Notes: generated from the sequence alone by a model not told the origin. 64,000 bases of DNA from Thermaurantimonas aggregans (GCF_003851885.1 NZ_BHZE01000004.1:62001-126000), one strand, 5' to 3'; positions 52,436-61,527 are shown, numbered from the stretch's first letter. Translations and numbers: made by a program.

Positions 52436-52820
52436 GCGCTCACGCACTACATTGATGGATACACTACACATTCAATACACGGATGTAGGACCAGACTATT
52501 TGGTAGCTGAAATGCCTGTAGGCCCTCAAGTCCATCAGCCATATGGGGTTTTGCACGGTGGTGCCACCGCAGCTCTTGCAGAGAGCGTAGGTAGTGCAGC
52601 TTCAGCTTTACACATCGATCGAAATACTCAGCAAGTGTATGGCATTGAAATCAGTTGCAATCACTTGCGCTCCATTTCTGAAGGCAAAGTCGTAGCAACC
52701 GCCAAAGCTATTCATTTGGGAAGAAGCACACATCTCTGGGAAATCGAAGTTCGTGACACTGAAGGCAAGTTAATCTCACACTGTAAGCTCACCAATATGG
52801 TAGTTTCAAAGAGAAATTAA
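52395..52820 (+). CDS. PaaI/MenI-like hotdog-fold thioesterase
   Basis: The 141-residue protein has the hotdog motif 'HQPYGVLHGGATAALAESVGSAAS', with the conserved Gly-Gly and a catalytic Glu/Asp two turns later. The N-terminal extension matches family members that start MxxxxELLxxxNxxSxxTLMxTL, so I keep the ATG at 52395 despite the 41-bp overlap with alkB. Members hydrolyse aryl- or acyl-CoA (for example 1,4-dihydroxy-2-naphthoyl-CoA in menaquinone synthesis). Its position after alkB suggests an acyl-CoA linked to the hydroxylase, but that is inference. Confidence 0.88.
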   Translation: MEISKEELLRKFNERSRTTLMDTLHIQYTDVGPDYLVAEMPVGPQVHQPYGVLHGGATAALAESVGSAASALHIDRNTQQVYGIEISCNHLRSISEGKVVATAKAIHLGRSTHLWEIEVRDTEGKLISHCKLTNMVVSKRN

Positions 52821-52938
52821 TTTACAAAGTTTAGCGAAATAAAATTCAATTCAGCCCGGAGTTATTTCCCTCACTTATCATAAATCACGAAACCAATAAG
52901 TCGATAAAAACAGTCAAGTTGGTTGAATGTTCTTCTTC

Positions 52939-52969
52939 TTGCGAATACTCATGTAAAATTGTACCTTTG
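52939..52969 (+). promoter_or_regulatory. Complete Bacteroidota-type promoter of the lipoprotein-cmk operon
   Basis: TTG at 52939-52941 and TACCTTTG at 52962-52969 are 20 bp apart. The ATG follows at 52985. Confidence 0.7.
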
Positions 52970-52984
52970 CTGAAACGCAATTAA

Positions 52985-53530
52985 ATGTCTCGCGCTTTTA
53001 GGTATCTATTTCTATCTCTGTTAATAGCCACAACCATTTCTTGTAAGAAAAAGAGCAAAACTGACCCAGAACCCCCAATTAAACCGCTTAAAGAACTTCT
53101 ACCTGGCTCTTGGAGATCAATTACTTACAAAGCTTCAGCGCGTATAACCCTTTCAGGTGTCGAATACGAATTGATCAGATCTGTAAAAAACGGTGAAATA
53201 AACTGTGTTATAAATGCAGCTTTTGATCGCCTCTACTTCGAAGGTCAAGGCACATTTGAAACTACAATTCGAGTAGCAGGACAAAATCTGCAAACAATGG
53301 ATCAGCTTTTTAGCTATTCGCAGCAAAACTCAAATTATCAAATCACCACAGCTGAAGTAAACTCTTTTGAAATGGTGCGAGTGGGTGAAAGCAACCCAAA
53401 CACCATAGTTGTACAAGTGGTTAGACAATCAGATAATCAGCTTAAAATCTCTTTTGAACAAGCTGAAAACATTGAAAATCTCGGAATGGTCAACTTTCAG
53501 TACGAATACGAACTCACAAAAAATCCATGA
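52985..53530 (+). CDS. Predicted lipoprotein, lipocalin-like
   Basis: The 181-residue protein has a lipobox (TTISC, cysteine 20) and lysines after the cysteine. The globular part starts 'LLPGSWRSITYKA', a pattern often found at the beginning of small lipocalin-like lipoproteins of Bacteroidota, and is made of about eight beta strands. Ligand unknown. The stop overlaps the cmk start by four bases (ATGA), which couples them although their roles seem unrelated. Confidence 0.8.
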   Translation: MSRAFRYLFLSLLIATTISCKKKSKTDPEPPIKPLKELLPGSWRSITYKASARITLSGVEYELIRSVKNGEINCVINAAFDRLYFEGQGTFETTIRVAGQNLQTMDQLFSYSQQNSNYQITTAEVNSFEMVRVGESNPNTIVVQVVRQSDNQLKISFEQAENIENLGMVNFQYEYELTKNP

Positions 53531-54246
53531 ATCCCAAACAGCTCACTATAGCCATCGACGGATTTTCCTCAACAGGCAAATCGACACTTGCCAAAGACCT
53601 GGCAGTGGCTTTGGGATTAAACTACATCGACTCAGGGGCGATGTACCGAGCAGTGGCTCTATATGCCCTCGAAAACAATTTGGTTCACGATGGACAGATA
53701 AGTCCTGAACTAGTAAAGAAACTTGACGACATTCATATTGCCTTCCAGTTCAATCCTACTAATAAAAAGAGCGAAACTTTTTTGAATGGTCGAAATGTAG
53801 AAGATAAAATTCGCTCAACCGCGGTAAGCGCTGTAGTAAGTGAAGTTGCAGCAATTCCTGAAGTGCGTCGTCATTTGGTGTACTTGCAAAAAAATATGGG
53901 AAAAACAGGAGGCGTAGTAATGGACGGCAGAGATATTGGCTCAGTTGTTTTTCCAGATGCCGAGCTGAAAATCTTTATGACTGCTGACGAGGATGTACGC
54001 GTATTAAGACGTTGGAAAGAACTAAAAGACAAAGGGTACAACACCACTATTGAAGAAGTAAGAGAAAATTTAAACCATCGCGATCATTTAGATACGACAC
54101 GTGCTGATAGCCCACTAATAAAAACTGAAGACGCTATAGTACTCGACAACAGTAACCTCTCTCAACAGGAACAACTCGAGCTCGCTATTAGCTGGGCTAA
54201 TAAAGCAAAGGCGATTGTTGAAGAATCACAGAAGGTTCAGTGCTGA
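53527..54246 (+). CDS. cmk: Cytidylate kinase
   Basis: The 239-residue enzyme phosphorylates CMP and dCMP. It has the P-loop 'GFSSTGKST' at about residues 12-20, 'YIDSGAMYRAVALYA' for nucleotide binding, 'VVMDGRDIGSVVFPDA' and the 'DHLDTTRADSPL' motif near the end. Length is normal. It overlaps the preceding lipoprotein gene by 4 bp and the next, convergent gene by 10 bp. Confidence 0.95.
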   Translation: MNPKQLTIAIDGFSSTGKSTLAKDLAVALGLNYIDSGAMYRAVALYALENNLVHDGQISPELVKKLDDIHIAFQFNPTNKKSETFLNGRNVEDKIRSTAVSAVVSEVAAIPEVRRHLVYLQKNMGKTGGVVMDGRDIGSVVFPDAELKIFMTADEDVRVLRRWKELKDKGYNTTIEEVRENLNHRDHLDTTRADSPLIKTEDAIVLDNSNLSQQEQLELAISWANKAKAIVEESQKVQC

Positions 54247-54524
54247 ACAGATTTTAAAAGGCGGATAAATTCTTTTTGCGCAACGCCTTTAGGCATGCCT
54301 TTAAGACGAGCCCAAGCGTCGTGTAGCAATGTCTCCATTACCATGGAATATCGCTCAGGCCTTGGATTAGGATTGTCGCCTAAAGTTGCTTGATTTTTAT
54401 ATGCTTCTAGTAAAATTCGAATATCTAAGGGCAATTCATGGTAATTCACTGACTTGATAATCTTCTGAAAATCAGAATCAGAAGCTTTAGTAACTGAAGG
54501 TAACGGAATTTCTTCTAAATACAT
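54237..54524 (-). CDS. Small protein of unknown function
   Basis: The 95-residue protein begins MYLEEIPLPSVTKASDSDFQ and is mostly helical ('QKIIKSVNYHELPLDIRILLEAYKNQ'), with a Pro/Arg-rich middle and a conserved-looking end 'AWARLKGMPKGVAQKEFIRLLKS'. There is no signal peptide or membrane segment. I recognise no family. The 3' end overlaps cmk by 10 bp on the opposite strand. Confidence 0.6.
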   Translation of the reverse strand: MYLEEIPLPSVTKASDSDFQKIIKSVNYHELPLDIRILLEAYKNQATLGDNPNPRPERYSMVMETLLHDAWARLKGMPKGVAQKEFIRLLKSVQH

Positions 54525-54672
54525 GGGAAATAGATCTTGTCAGATATGCTTTATAAACGATGAGAAATATTTGAAGGTTAGTTCTCCTCAGGGATTTTTT
54601 ATTTGGTATTTTAAAATCTTAGCAAAAGTAGGTAGATATTGAAAATCAATTACTTAAAAAGTTATTAGAAAA

Positions 54673-54999
54673 TTACTCTTCGAGTTCGACGATAAAAATC
54701 GCCTCAGTAGGTTTTTTAAAGTAGTACTGTTCTCTGGCAAAGCGCTCTAGCATATCTGGATTGCTTTCCAACTGCTCGATCAACTTTTTATCTTTCTCAA
54801 TTTCTGATTTGTAAAATTCGATGGCTTTGCGTGTTTGCCGAATTTCTTTGTAAAGCTTGTAGTGAATTTTAAGCGAATGGGTATCTAAAAAGAGCATCCA
54901 AATCAAAAAAAGCACGCCCGAGAGCACATAGCGATTTCTCATCCAACCAAGCGAAGGATGGTTTAAAAGCATTCGGAGGCTGTTAAGTGCTTTTTTCAT
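54673..54999 (-). CDS. Septum formation initiator family protein (FtsB/DivIC-like)
   Basis: From the ATG at 54999 the protein has 108 residues: a short basic N-terminus, one transmembrane helix ('YVLSGVLFLIWMLFLD'), and a coiled coil ('IRQTRKAIEFYKSEIEKDKKLIEQLESNP') that ends with 'LERFAREQYYFKKPTEAIFIVE'. This is the FtsB/DivIC plan, a small bitopic division protein that bridges FtsQ and FtsL. The 'ARExYxFKKPxExIFxVE' end is characteristic. Confidence 0.9.
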   Translation of the reverse strand: MKKALNSLRMLLNHPSLGWMRNRYVLSGVLFLIWMLFLDTHSLKIHYKLYKEIRQTRKAIEFYKSEIEKDKKLIEQLESNPDMLERFAREQYYFKKPTEAIFIVELEE

Positions 55000-55078
55000 T
55001 TGAATGATACAAATAAAAGAAACTAAGGCCGTTAATAAAATGCGCGGCAACAAGTATTATCCACAATGTTTTGTTATT

Positions 55079-56092
55079 TCAGTTCACCACCCAGGTTTGC
55101 GAACCGGCTATCAGCTTATCGAGCGAAAGATCTTTTTTCGTTGCCTTAGCTTGAGCGATTTGTTCATTGGCCAGCGACTCATATGTTGGGCGATTAATCT
55201 GATAGAAAATTCCGAATGGACGTGGGAAAAAGTTTTCATCGCCCGGCATTTCAAAAAAGTTAGCCAAAATCCACGCTTTTGTCAAATCTTTTGGATCGTG
55301 AATCCAGAGATCGTCGGCCGTAAATTGATCTCCCAAAGTGACAATTTGAGGTGTACAGCCATCTAATCGAATTCCTTTATCTTGCTGTGCACCGAAGATT
55401 AAAGGTTGACCCGGCACGAGATTGATTGTATTGTCAGCTTTGTGTGCTTTATCTGAAAAAATCTCAAAAGCACCGTCGTTAAAGACGTTGCAATTTTGAT
55501 AAATTTCAATAAATGATGTGCCTTTATGAGCTATGGCCTCGCGCAGTACATAACGCAGATGCTGAGGATCTCGATCGATGGTGCGTGCCACAAATGTGCC
55601 TTGCGAACCAAGAGCCAATGCAATTGGATTTACAGGATGATCAATAGTTCCGTAAGGCGAAGATTTTGTCTTCTTCCCGAACTCTGAAGTAGGCGAATAC
55701 TGGCCTTTTGTGAGTCCATAAATCTCATTGTTAAAGAGTAACACTTGAACGTCCAAATTTCTTCGAAGCAGGTGCATGGTATGATTTCCACCGATAGAGA
55801 GTCCGTCGCCGTCGCCGGTAATGATCCAAACGCTGAGCTCAGGACGGGTCATTTTGAGGCCGGTCGCAATGGTAGCAGCCCTGCCATGTATGCCGTGCAT
55901 CCCATAGGTATTCATGTAATAAGGGAAGCGCGATGAGCAACCGATACCACTCACAAAGACAATCTCTTCTGGCCTCAAACCTGTTTCGGGAAGTACGCTC
56001 TGAACTTGCTTTAATATAGAGTAATCACCGCAACCAGGACACCATCTTACCTCCTGATCACTCACAAAGTCCTTGGCTGTTAAGACGTTCAT
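55079..56092 (-). CDS. 2-oxoacid:ferredoxin oxidoreductase, beta subunit (KorB/PorB type)
   Basis: The 337-residue protein binds thiamine diphosphate ('[20 protein letters not shown]' then '[11 protein letters not shown]') and has the cluster-ligating Cys pattern 'WCPGCGDY' with '[11 protein letters not shown]'. With an alpha subunit it converts 2-oxoglutarate or pyruvate to the CoA thioester using ferredoxin. In most Bacteroidota korA lies directly upstream; here the upstream neighbour is the divergent peroxidase gene, so the alpha subunit must be elsewhere. A TAnnTTTG box precedes the ATG. Confidence 0.93.
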   Translation of the reverse strand: MNVLTAKDFVSDQEVRWCPGCGDYSILKQVQSVLPETGLRPEEIVFVSGIGCSSRFPYYMNTYGMHGIHGRAATIATGLKMTRPELSVWIITGDGDGLSIGGNHTMHLLRRNLDVQVLLFNNEIYGLTKGQYSPTSEFGKKTKSSPYGTIDHPVNPIALALGSQGTFVARTIDRDPQHLRYVLREAIAHKGTSFIEIYQNCNVFNDGAFEIFSDKAHKADNTINLVPGQPLIFGAQQDKGIRLDGCTPQIVTLGDQFTADDLWIHDPKDLTKAWILANFFEMPGDENFFPRPFGIFYQINRPTYESLANEQIAQAKATKKDLSLDKLIAGSQTWVVN

Positions 56093-56111
56093 TGATATTA
56101 AAATTTCTCTA

Positions 56112-56119
56112 CAAAGGTA
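56112..56119 (-). promoter_or_regulatory. TAnnTTTG promoter core of the korB-like gene
   Basis: The complement reads TACCTTTG, 19 bp before the ATG at 56092. Confidence 0.5.
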
Positions 56120-56233
56120 CTTTAGCGGTAAGCTTGCTAAATGATTTACATCAGATAAAAAGGTGATTCGGATTATAGTATTTTTCTATTAAAAATAAAC
56201 ATTGTTAGATTTTAATAATTTATATGCTTTCAC

Positions 56234-56241
56234 TATCTTTG
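56234..56241 (+). promoter_or_regulatory. TAnnTTTG promoter core of the peroxidase-azurin operon
   Basis: TATCTTTG ends 11 bp before the ATG at 56253 (17 bp before the alternative ATG at 56259). Confidence 0.6.
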
Positions 56242-56252
56242 TTCAAAACAAA

Positions 56253-57311
56253 ATGCCTATGAAAAAGCACACACTAATTGTATCAGCTGCAGTTCTAACA
56301 GCTCTCATTGCAAGCCAGGCTTGTAATCAATCAGCCGAAAAAGAGAACGCTGCCGAAACAGAAGCTTCCTTCACAGCCGAAGATTCAACGCTTTGGAAAA
56401 CTGCTTCAAACATTTTCAAGCCTCTACCTCCAATTGAGGTGAATTTAGAATCCCCACTGTTCAAATTGGGTGAAAAGCTTTACCACGAAACTGCCCTCTC
56501 AGCCAACAACCAAATGAGCTGCAACACTTGCCATCAGGTAGCCAATTATGGTGTTGACAACGAGCCAACATCTCCAAGCTTTGACAAGAAGGCTCGTGGC
56601 GAGCGCAACAGTCCTTCTTCTTATAATGCGAGTTTGCACATTGCCCAGTTTTGGGATGGTAGAGCTGCTGACCTCGTAGAGCAAGCCAAAGGACCTATCC
56701 TGAATCCGGTAGAAATGGGATTGAAAAACGAGAAAGAAGCTGTAGCCAAAATTAAAGCAATACCAGAGTACAAGGAATTGTTTGAAGCTGCTTTTCCGGG
56801 CGAAAAGGATCCTATCACATATCACAACATCGCTTTGGCCATTTCTGAATATGAGAAATCACTGATGACTCCTTCGCCTTTTGATGAATACCTCAAGGGC
56901 AACTATGCTGCTCTCGATGCCAAACAGCGCGAAGGTCTAAAGACTTTTATCGAAACAGGATGCATCACCTGCCATACTGGCGTAAATCTAGGTGGACACA
57001 TGTACCAAAAATTTGGTTTGGTAAAAGGCCCCTACTGGGAATACACCGGTTCTGAGCGCCAAGATGTAGGTCGCTATGCAGTAACAAAAAATGAGGCTGA
57101 TATGTATGTATTTAAAGTACCTTCACTTCGCAATGTAGAGAAAACTTGGCCTTACTTCCACGACGGCAGTGTGGCTGACTTGAGCAAAGCTGTTCGAATT
57201 ATGGCCACTACTCAGTTAGGTCGTGACCTGAGTAACGAACAGACTGATGCCATCGTTGCATTTTTGCGCAGCCTAACCGGCGAAATACCTAAACATATTG
57301 CCTCAAATTAA
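56253..57311 (+). CDS. Di-haem cytochrome c peroxidase (MauG/CcpA family), lipoprotein
   Basis: The 352-residue protein has a lipoprotein signal (cysteine 24 in SQAC) and two c-type haem sites, CNTCH at 90-94 and CITCHTG at 237-241, followed by conserved 'FKVPSLRNVEKTWPYFHDG'. It reduces hydrogen peroxide in the periplasm with electrons from small redox proteins. An azurin gene lies 38 bp downstream in the same operon, which is a natural electron donor for such peroxidases. The start could be ATG at 56253 or 56259. Confidence 0.93.
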   Translation: MPMKKHTLIVSAAVLTALIASQACNQSAEKENAAETEASFTAEDSTLWKTASNIFKPLPPIEVNLESPLFKLGEKLYHETALSANNQMSCNTCHQVANYGVDNEPTSPSFDKKARGERNSPSSYNASLHIAQFWDGRAADLVEQAKGPILNPVEMGLKNEKEAVAKIKAIPEYKELFEAAFPGEKDPITYHNIALAISEYEKSLMTPSPFDEYLKGNYAALDAKQREGLKTFIETGCITCHTGVNLGGHMYQKFGLVKGPYWEYTGSERQDVGRYAVTKNEADMYVFKVPSLRNVEKTWPYFHDGSVADLSKAVRIMATTQLGRDLSNEQTDAIVAFLRSLTGEIPKHIASN

Positions 57312-57349
57312 ATTTTAACCATAAAATCTATAAATTAGAACACCGAAAA

Positions 57350-57844
57350 ATGAAGACCAATCGTTTAGCTATTTTACTCTTAGCCCTTGCAGCTGCATGT
57401 GGTGGAGGTGCAGAGAAAGAAGCAGCTACTGCTCAAGAAGAACAAGCTGTACAAGAAGAAGTACCGGCTGTCGTAGAAGTGGTAATCGAGGCCAACGACC
57501 AAATGAAGTATAACCTCGACCGCATCGATGTGAAAGCCGGTCAAAAGGTAAAATTGACCCTAAAGCACGTAGGACAATTACCCGTAGAGTCAATGGGTCA
57601 CAACTGGGTATTGCTAAAGCAAGGTACTGATGTGGCTGAATTTGCAACAGCTGCTATCAACCACAAAGACAACGGATACATCGACCCTGCCAAGGCTGAT
57701 CAAGTAATCGTAAAAACTGAAATGATCGGCGGTGGTCAAGAAACTACTATTGAGTTTGATGCTCCTGAAAAGGGTATTTACGACTTTATCTGCACCTTCC
57801 CCGGTCATTACAGCATGATGAAGGGCAAGTTTGTGGTAATGTAA
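57350..57844 (+). CDS. Azurin-like blue copper protein, lipoprotein
   Basis: The 164-residue protein has a lipobox (AAAC, cysteine 17) and an acidic linker. The cupredoxin domain has all azurin ligands: His84 in 'MGHNWVLL', then Cys148, His153 and Met157 in 'CTFPGHYSMMKG'. Spacing (C+5 to His, +4 to Met) equals that of azurin. It should shuttle electrons on the periplasmic side, probably to the peroxidase encoded upstream. An intrinsic terminator follows. Confidence 0.95.
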   Translation: MKTNRLAILLLALAAACGGGAEKEAATAQEEQAVQEEVPAVVEVVIEANDQMKYNLDRIDVKAGQKVKLTLKHVGQLPVESMGHNWVLLKQGTDVAEFATAAINHKDNGYIDPAKADQVIVKTEMIGGGQETTIEFDAPEKGIYDFICTFPGHYSMMKGKFVVM

Positions 57845-57870
57845 TTCAAAGAAAAACACAGTTATTTAAA

Positions 57871-57905
57871 GGGTGTCCGATATTTTTCGGGCACCTTTTT
57901 CATTT
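57871..57905 (+). terminator. Intrinsic terminator of the peroxidase-azurin operon
   Basis: GGTGTCCGA / TCGGGCACC stem (9 bp with one G-T pair), followed by T5. Confidence 0.85.
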
Positions 57906-58213
57906 TAAAACTTTTCCTTTTTAAATAAATCGCTTAAAAAATGTATGCTTTTGGCAGAAATGCCAATAAAGTATCTTTTCTAAACCTTTTAAAAAATTGA
58001 TTTTCTTATAATTAAAAATTGTCAGCCAAAAGTCATTACTGATTATAGCTTTTTTGAATTTTTTAATTCATTAAATACATACGATTAAAATTTTGCTCCA
58101 CAACAAAACACTGAATCGATAGTTTACTGGTAAGAGGATGCTAACGAGCCACTGTATGTGGATTGAATTACACAGAAGCTGAAACCTGGTAAGTACATAC
58201 GTGAGATATCAAA
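57906..58213. other. AT-rich convergent intergenic region
   Basis: About 310 bp between the azurin and aconitase transcription units. I see no gene or structured element. Confidence 0.5.
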
Positions 58214-58250
58214 ATTAAAAAAACCGCCTTGCGAAACCTCGCAAGGCGGC
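58214..58250 (-). terminator. Intrinsic terminator of the dps-aconitase operon
   Basis: On the minus strand CCGCCTTGCG / CGCAAGGCGG form a perfect 10-bp stem (loop AGGTTT) followed by T7. Confidence 0.92.
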
Positions 58251-58275
58251 TTTATTTGAGAACAATATGAGTGAA

Positions 58276-61008
58276 TTAATTTGCCAAGAACTGACGGAGA
58301 ACGTATTGTAAGATACCACCGTGTGTATAGTAGGCAATTTCGATTTTTGAGTCGAGGCGGCACATGACCTGGAAAATCTTTTGGGCACCAGCGTGGTCAG
58401 TAGCCGTTACGGTGAGCAGTTTACCCGGTGTAAGACCCTCAGTTATTCCAGATATAGTAAACGTTTCACGACCGGTGAGGCCAAGGGAGTCAGCATTCTG
58501 ACCATCGAGGAACTGAAGTGGCATTACACCCATTCCTACCAAGTTTGAGCGATGGATTCGCTCATAGCTCTCTGCAATTACGGCGCGAATACCGAGTAAA
58601 TAGGTGCCTTTTGCCGCCCAGTCGCGGGAAGAACCAGAACCGTACTCCTTGCCAGCAAGTACGATAAGGGGTGTATTTTCAGCTTTATAACGCATGGCTG
58701 TGTCATACACTGTGTCTTCCACGCCTGAGGGTATGTGTACGGAGTACCCTCCCTCACGAGTTGCAATGCGGTTTTTGATTCGAACGTTGGCAAAAGTACC
58801 GCGCACCATCACTTCGTCGTTACCGCGACGTGATCCATAGGAGTTGAAGTCTTTTTTCTCTACCCCGCGAGAAATAAGGTACTTGCCGGCGGCAGAATCT
58901 TCTTTAAAAGAACCGGCAGGCGAAATATGGTCGGTAGTGACGCTATCGCCGAGCCAGAGAAGAACACGTGCACCTTCGATATCTGTGGGAGTAGAAGGTG
59001 TGTCGGGTAGATTTTTGAAGAAGGGTGCTTCTTTGATGTAGGTAGATGAACTATCCCATTGGAAGGTTTTTCCTGTGGGTGCATCGAGGGCTTGCCATTG
59101 CTCATCGCCTTCGAAGATGGTTGAATAGCTGCGCTTGAAATCCTCTGGTGTAATAACGCGGGTAATGGTAGCGCGAATTTCCTCTTCTGAGGGCCAGATG
59201 TCGCGCAAATAGACGGGCTCGAGATTGGGATCATACCCAATGGGTTCATTAAGTAAGTCAATATCCACTCTACCGGCAATAGCATACGCAACTACCAGTA
59301 TGGGCGACATAAGGAAGTTCATCTTGACCTGAGGGTGTACCCGGGCTTCAAAGTTGCGGTTACCTGAGAGCACTGAGGCTACGACAAGGTCGTTCTCGTC
59401 AATGGCTTTAGCAATTGGAGCTGGAAGTGGACCGGAGTTTCCGATGCAAGAAGTACAGCCATAACCGACTACGTGGAATCGAAGTGCTTCCAGGTCAGTG
59501 AGCAAACCTGAGCGCTCGAGGTAGTCGGTTACTACTTTAGAGCCGGGTGCTAAAGAAGTCTTTACCCAGGGCTTTACATTCAAACCACGCTCGCGAGCTT
59601 TGCGCGCGAGAATACCAGCACCGATCATTACGGAAGGGTTCGAAGTATTGGTACACGATGTGATGGCTGCTATCACCACGCTGCCGTCGGATATTTGTTC
59701 GGTTTCCGTGCCAATTCTCACTGCAGCCGTGCGGAGGGTTTTCACATCCTCAGTCACTGCTATATCTGCATCTACTTCCACAAGCTCACCGCGCTCTTCT
59801 ACTGGCAGATACCTGCGGCCGTAGTTGGTTTCAAGAAGTGAAATGAATTTACTCTTAAATTCTTTGAGCAAGATTTTGTCTTGCGGACGCTTCGGTCCGG
59901 AAACAGTAGGTTCAATAGTGGAGAGGTCGAGCTCGATGAGTTGCGAGTATTGGATTTGAGCGTTGTCGTCGCGCCAGAGGAGGTTGGCTTTGCAATAGTC
60001 TTCAACCAGCTTTACCGTTTCTTCGCTACGGTTGGTAGTGCGCATGTATTCGAGCGTGCGATCGTCGATGGGGAAATAGGTAATGGTACAGCCAAACTCG
60101 GGCGACATGTTAGAGATTGTAGCGCGGTCAGGTACTGAAAGATTGGCCAAGCCAGGTCCAAACACCTCTACAAACTTGCCGACTACCTTATGTCGACGGA
60201 GCAGCTCAGTAATGGTAAGCACCAAATCAGTAGCTGTAGTGCCTACGGGTAGGCTACCTGTGAGTTTAAGACCCACTACTTCAGGCGTAATAAAGTAAAT
60301 CGGCTGACCGAGCAATGCTGCTTCGGCTTCGATACCGCCTACACCCCAGGCAACAACGCCAATACCATTCACCATCGGGGTATGTGAATCTGTACCTACC
60401 AGGGTGTCGGGGAAGGCTACACCATCGCGCACAATTACGCCGGTAGCCAAGTATTCCAGATTTACCTGGTGGCATATACCCATGCCCGGAGGCACAACCG
60501 AGAAGTTTTTAAAAGACTTCTGTGCCCACTTGAGCAGCTGATAGCGCTCGCGGTTACGCTCGTACTCTACTTCGACGTTTTTCTTGTATGCGTAGCTTGT
60601 ACCAAAAAAGTCAACGATTACGGAGTGGTCAATGACTAAATCAACAGGAATAAGCGGGTTTATGGTGTCAGGCGACTTGCCACGACGGGCAACTTCATCG
60701 CGAATAGAAGCGATATCCACTACCGCCGGCACACCGGTGAAATCTTGCATCAGAACACGACCGGGTTTGAAGGGAATTTCCTTATCCGGCGGTGTGGGCT
60801 GCCAATGCAGGATAGTTTCGATGTTCTCGCGTGTAATCCCGAAATCGTCGAAATTGCGCAGGGCATTTTCCAATAAAATTCGGATCGAATACGGCAAGTG
60901 AGAAACTTTGTGGCCTGCTTGCTCCAATGCCTTAAGAGAATAATATTTAAATGTACCCGAAGCTGTTTTTAGCTCGCGTACGATACCAAAAATATCGTTA
61001 TTTTCCAT
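58276..61008 (-). CDS. acnA: Aconitate hydratase, AcnA/IRP type
   Basis: The 910-residue enzyme interconverts citrate and isocitrate with a [4Fe-4S] cluster. The ligand cysteines lie in 'AITSCTNTSNPSVMIGAG' and 'GYGCTSCIGNSGPLP'. The N-terminal 'GVPAVVDIA' and 'DHSVIVD' and the C-terminal swivelling domain with 'YGSGSSRDWAAKG' match the AcnA/IRP1 family. Start and length are normal. It follows dps by 24 bp, and no separate promoter is obvious, so the two are probably cotranscribed. Confidence 0.96.
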   Translation of the reverse strand: MENNDIFGIVRELKTASGTFKYYSLKALEQAGHKVSHLPYSIRILLENALRNFDDFGITRENIETILHWQPTPPDKEIPFKPGRVLMQDFTGVPAVVDIASIRDEVARRGKSPDTINPLIPVDLVIDHSVIVDFFGTSYAYKKNVEVEYERNRERYQLLKWAQKSFKNFSVVPPGMGICHQVNLEYLATGVIVRDGVAFPDTLVGTDSHTPMVNGIGVVAWGVGGIEAEAALLGQPIYFITPEVVGLKLTGSLPVGTTATDLVLTITELLRRHKVVGKFVEVFGPGLANLSVPDRATISNMSPEFGCTITYFPIDDRTLEYMRTTNRSEETVKLVEDYCKANLLWRDDNAQIQYSQLIELDLSTIEPTVSGPKRPQDKILLKEFKSKFISLLETNYGRRYLPVEERGELVEVDADIAVTEDVKTLRTAAVRIGTETEQISDGSVVIAAITSCTNTSNPSVMIGAGILARKARERGLNVKPWVKTSLAPGSKVVTDYLERSGLLTDLEALRFHVVGYGCTSCIGNSGPLPAPIAKAIDENDLVVASVLSGNRNFEARVHPQVKMNFLMSPILVVAYAIAGRVDIDLLNEPIGYDPNLEPVYLRDIWPSEEEIRATITRVITPEDFKRSYSTIFEGDEQWQALDAPTGKTFQWDSSSTYIKEAPFFKNLPDTPSTPTDIEGARVLLWLGDSVTTDHISPAGSFKEDSAAGKYLISRGVEKKDFNSYGSRRGNDEVMVRGTFANVRIKNRIATREGGYSVHIPSGVEDTVYDTAMRYKAENTPLIVLAGKEYGSGSSRDWAAKGTYLLGIRAVIAESYERIHRSNLVGMGVMPLQFLDGQNADSLGLTGRETFTISGITEGLTPGKLLTVTATDHAGAQKIFQVMCRLDSKIEIAYYTHGGILQYVLRQFLAN

Positions 61009-61032
61009 AATAATTTGCGTTATGAGGGGGCA

Positions 61033-61509
61033 TTACTTATTTAAGAAAGCTGAATACATCCAGCTAAGTTTTTCCTGCTCGCGAATATAGTCACTCATAA
61101 GCGCATTGGTGCCTTCATCGTTGGCATCGGCAGAGAGGTCGAGCAATTCACGCTGGCTGGAAATAAGTATTTTAAATGCTTCAAGTATTCCTTTTACACA
61201 TTCTCTTCCATCGAACACGTTTTCATCTGGTTTAATAGTAGCATTTTTTAGAATAGTAGCATAAGAATGATAGGGTGTTTGCCCCAGGGTAAGAATGCGC
61301 TCTGCTACTTCATCAATTTTCACAATTAAATCGTTGTATAATTCTTCAAATTTCATATGCAATTCGAAAAATTTTTCACCACGAATATTCCAATGATATC
61401 CGCGAACATTCATGTAAAAAACAGAGTAATTGGCCAACAACTTATTGAGTTTTTCTGCTAAAACTTTTGCTTTTTCCTTTTCTATTCCAATAATATTCAG
61501 ATTTTCCAT
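61033..61509 (-). CDS. dps: Dps family ferritin-like DNA-protection protein
   Basis: The 158-residue protein has the Dps ferroxidase signature 'YHWNIRGEKFFELHMKFEELYNDLIVKIDEVAERI', containing the His, Asp and Glu ligands, and the typical five-helix length. Dps dodecamers oxidise and store iron using peroxide and can bind DNA. It is the first gene of a dps-acnA pair that joins iron storage with an iron-sulfur enzyme. A TAnnTTTG box precedes it. Confidence 0.94.
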   Translation of the reverse strand: MENLNIIGIEKEKAKVLAEKLNKLLANYSVFYMNVRGYHWNIRGEKFFELHMKFEELYNDLIVKIDEVAERILTLGQTPYHSYATILKNATIKPDENVFDGRECVKGILEAFKILISSQRELLDLSADANDEGTNALMSDYIREQEKLSWMYSAFLNK

Positions 61510-61527
61510 AATTTTTTGATTTTAGGT

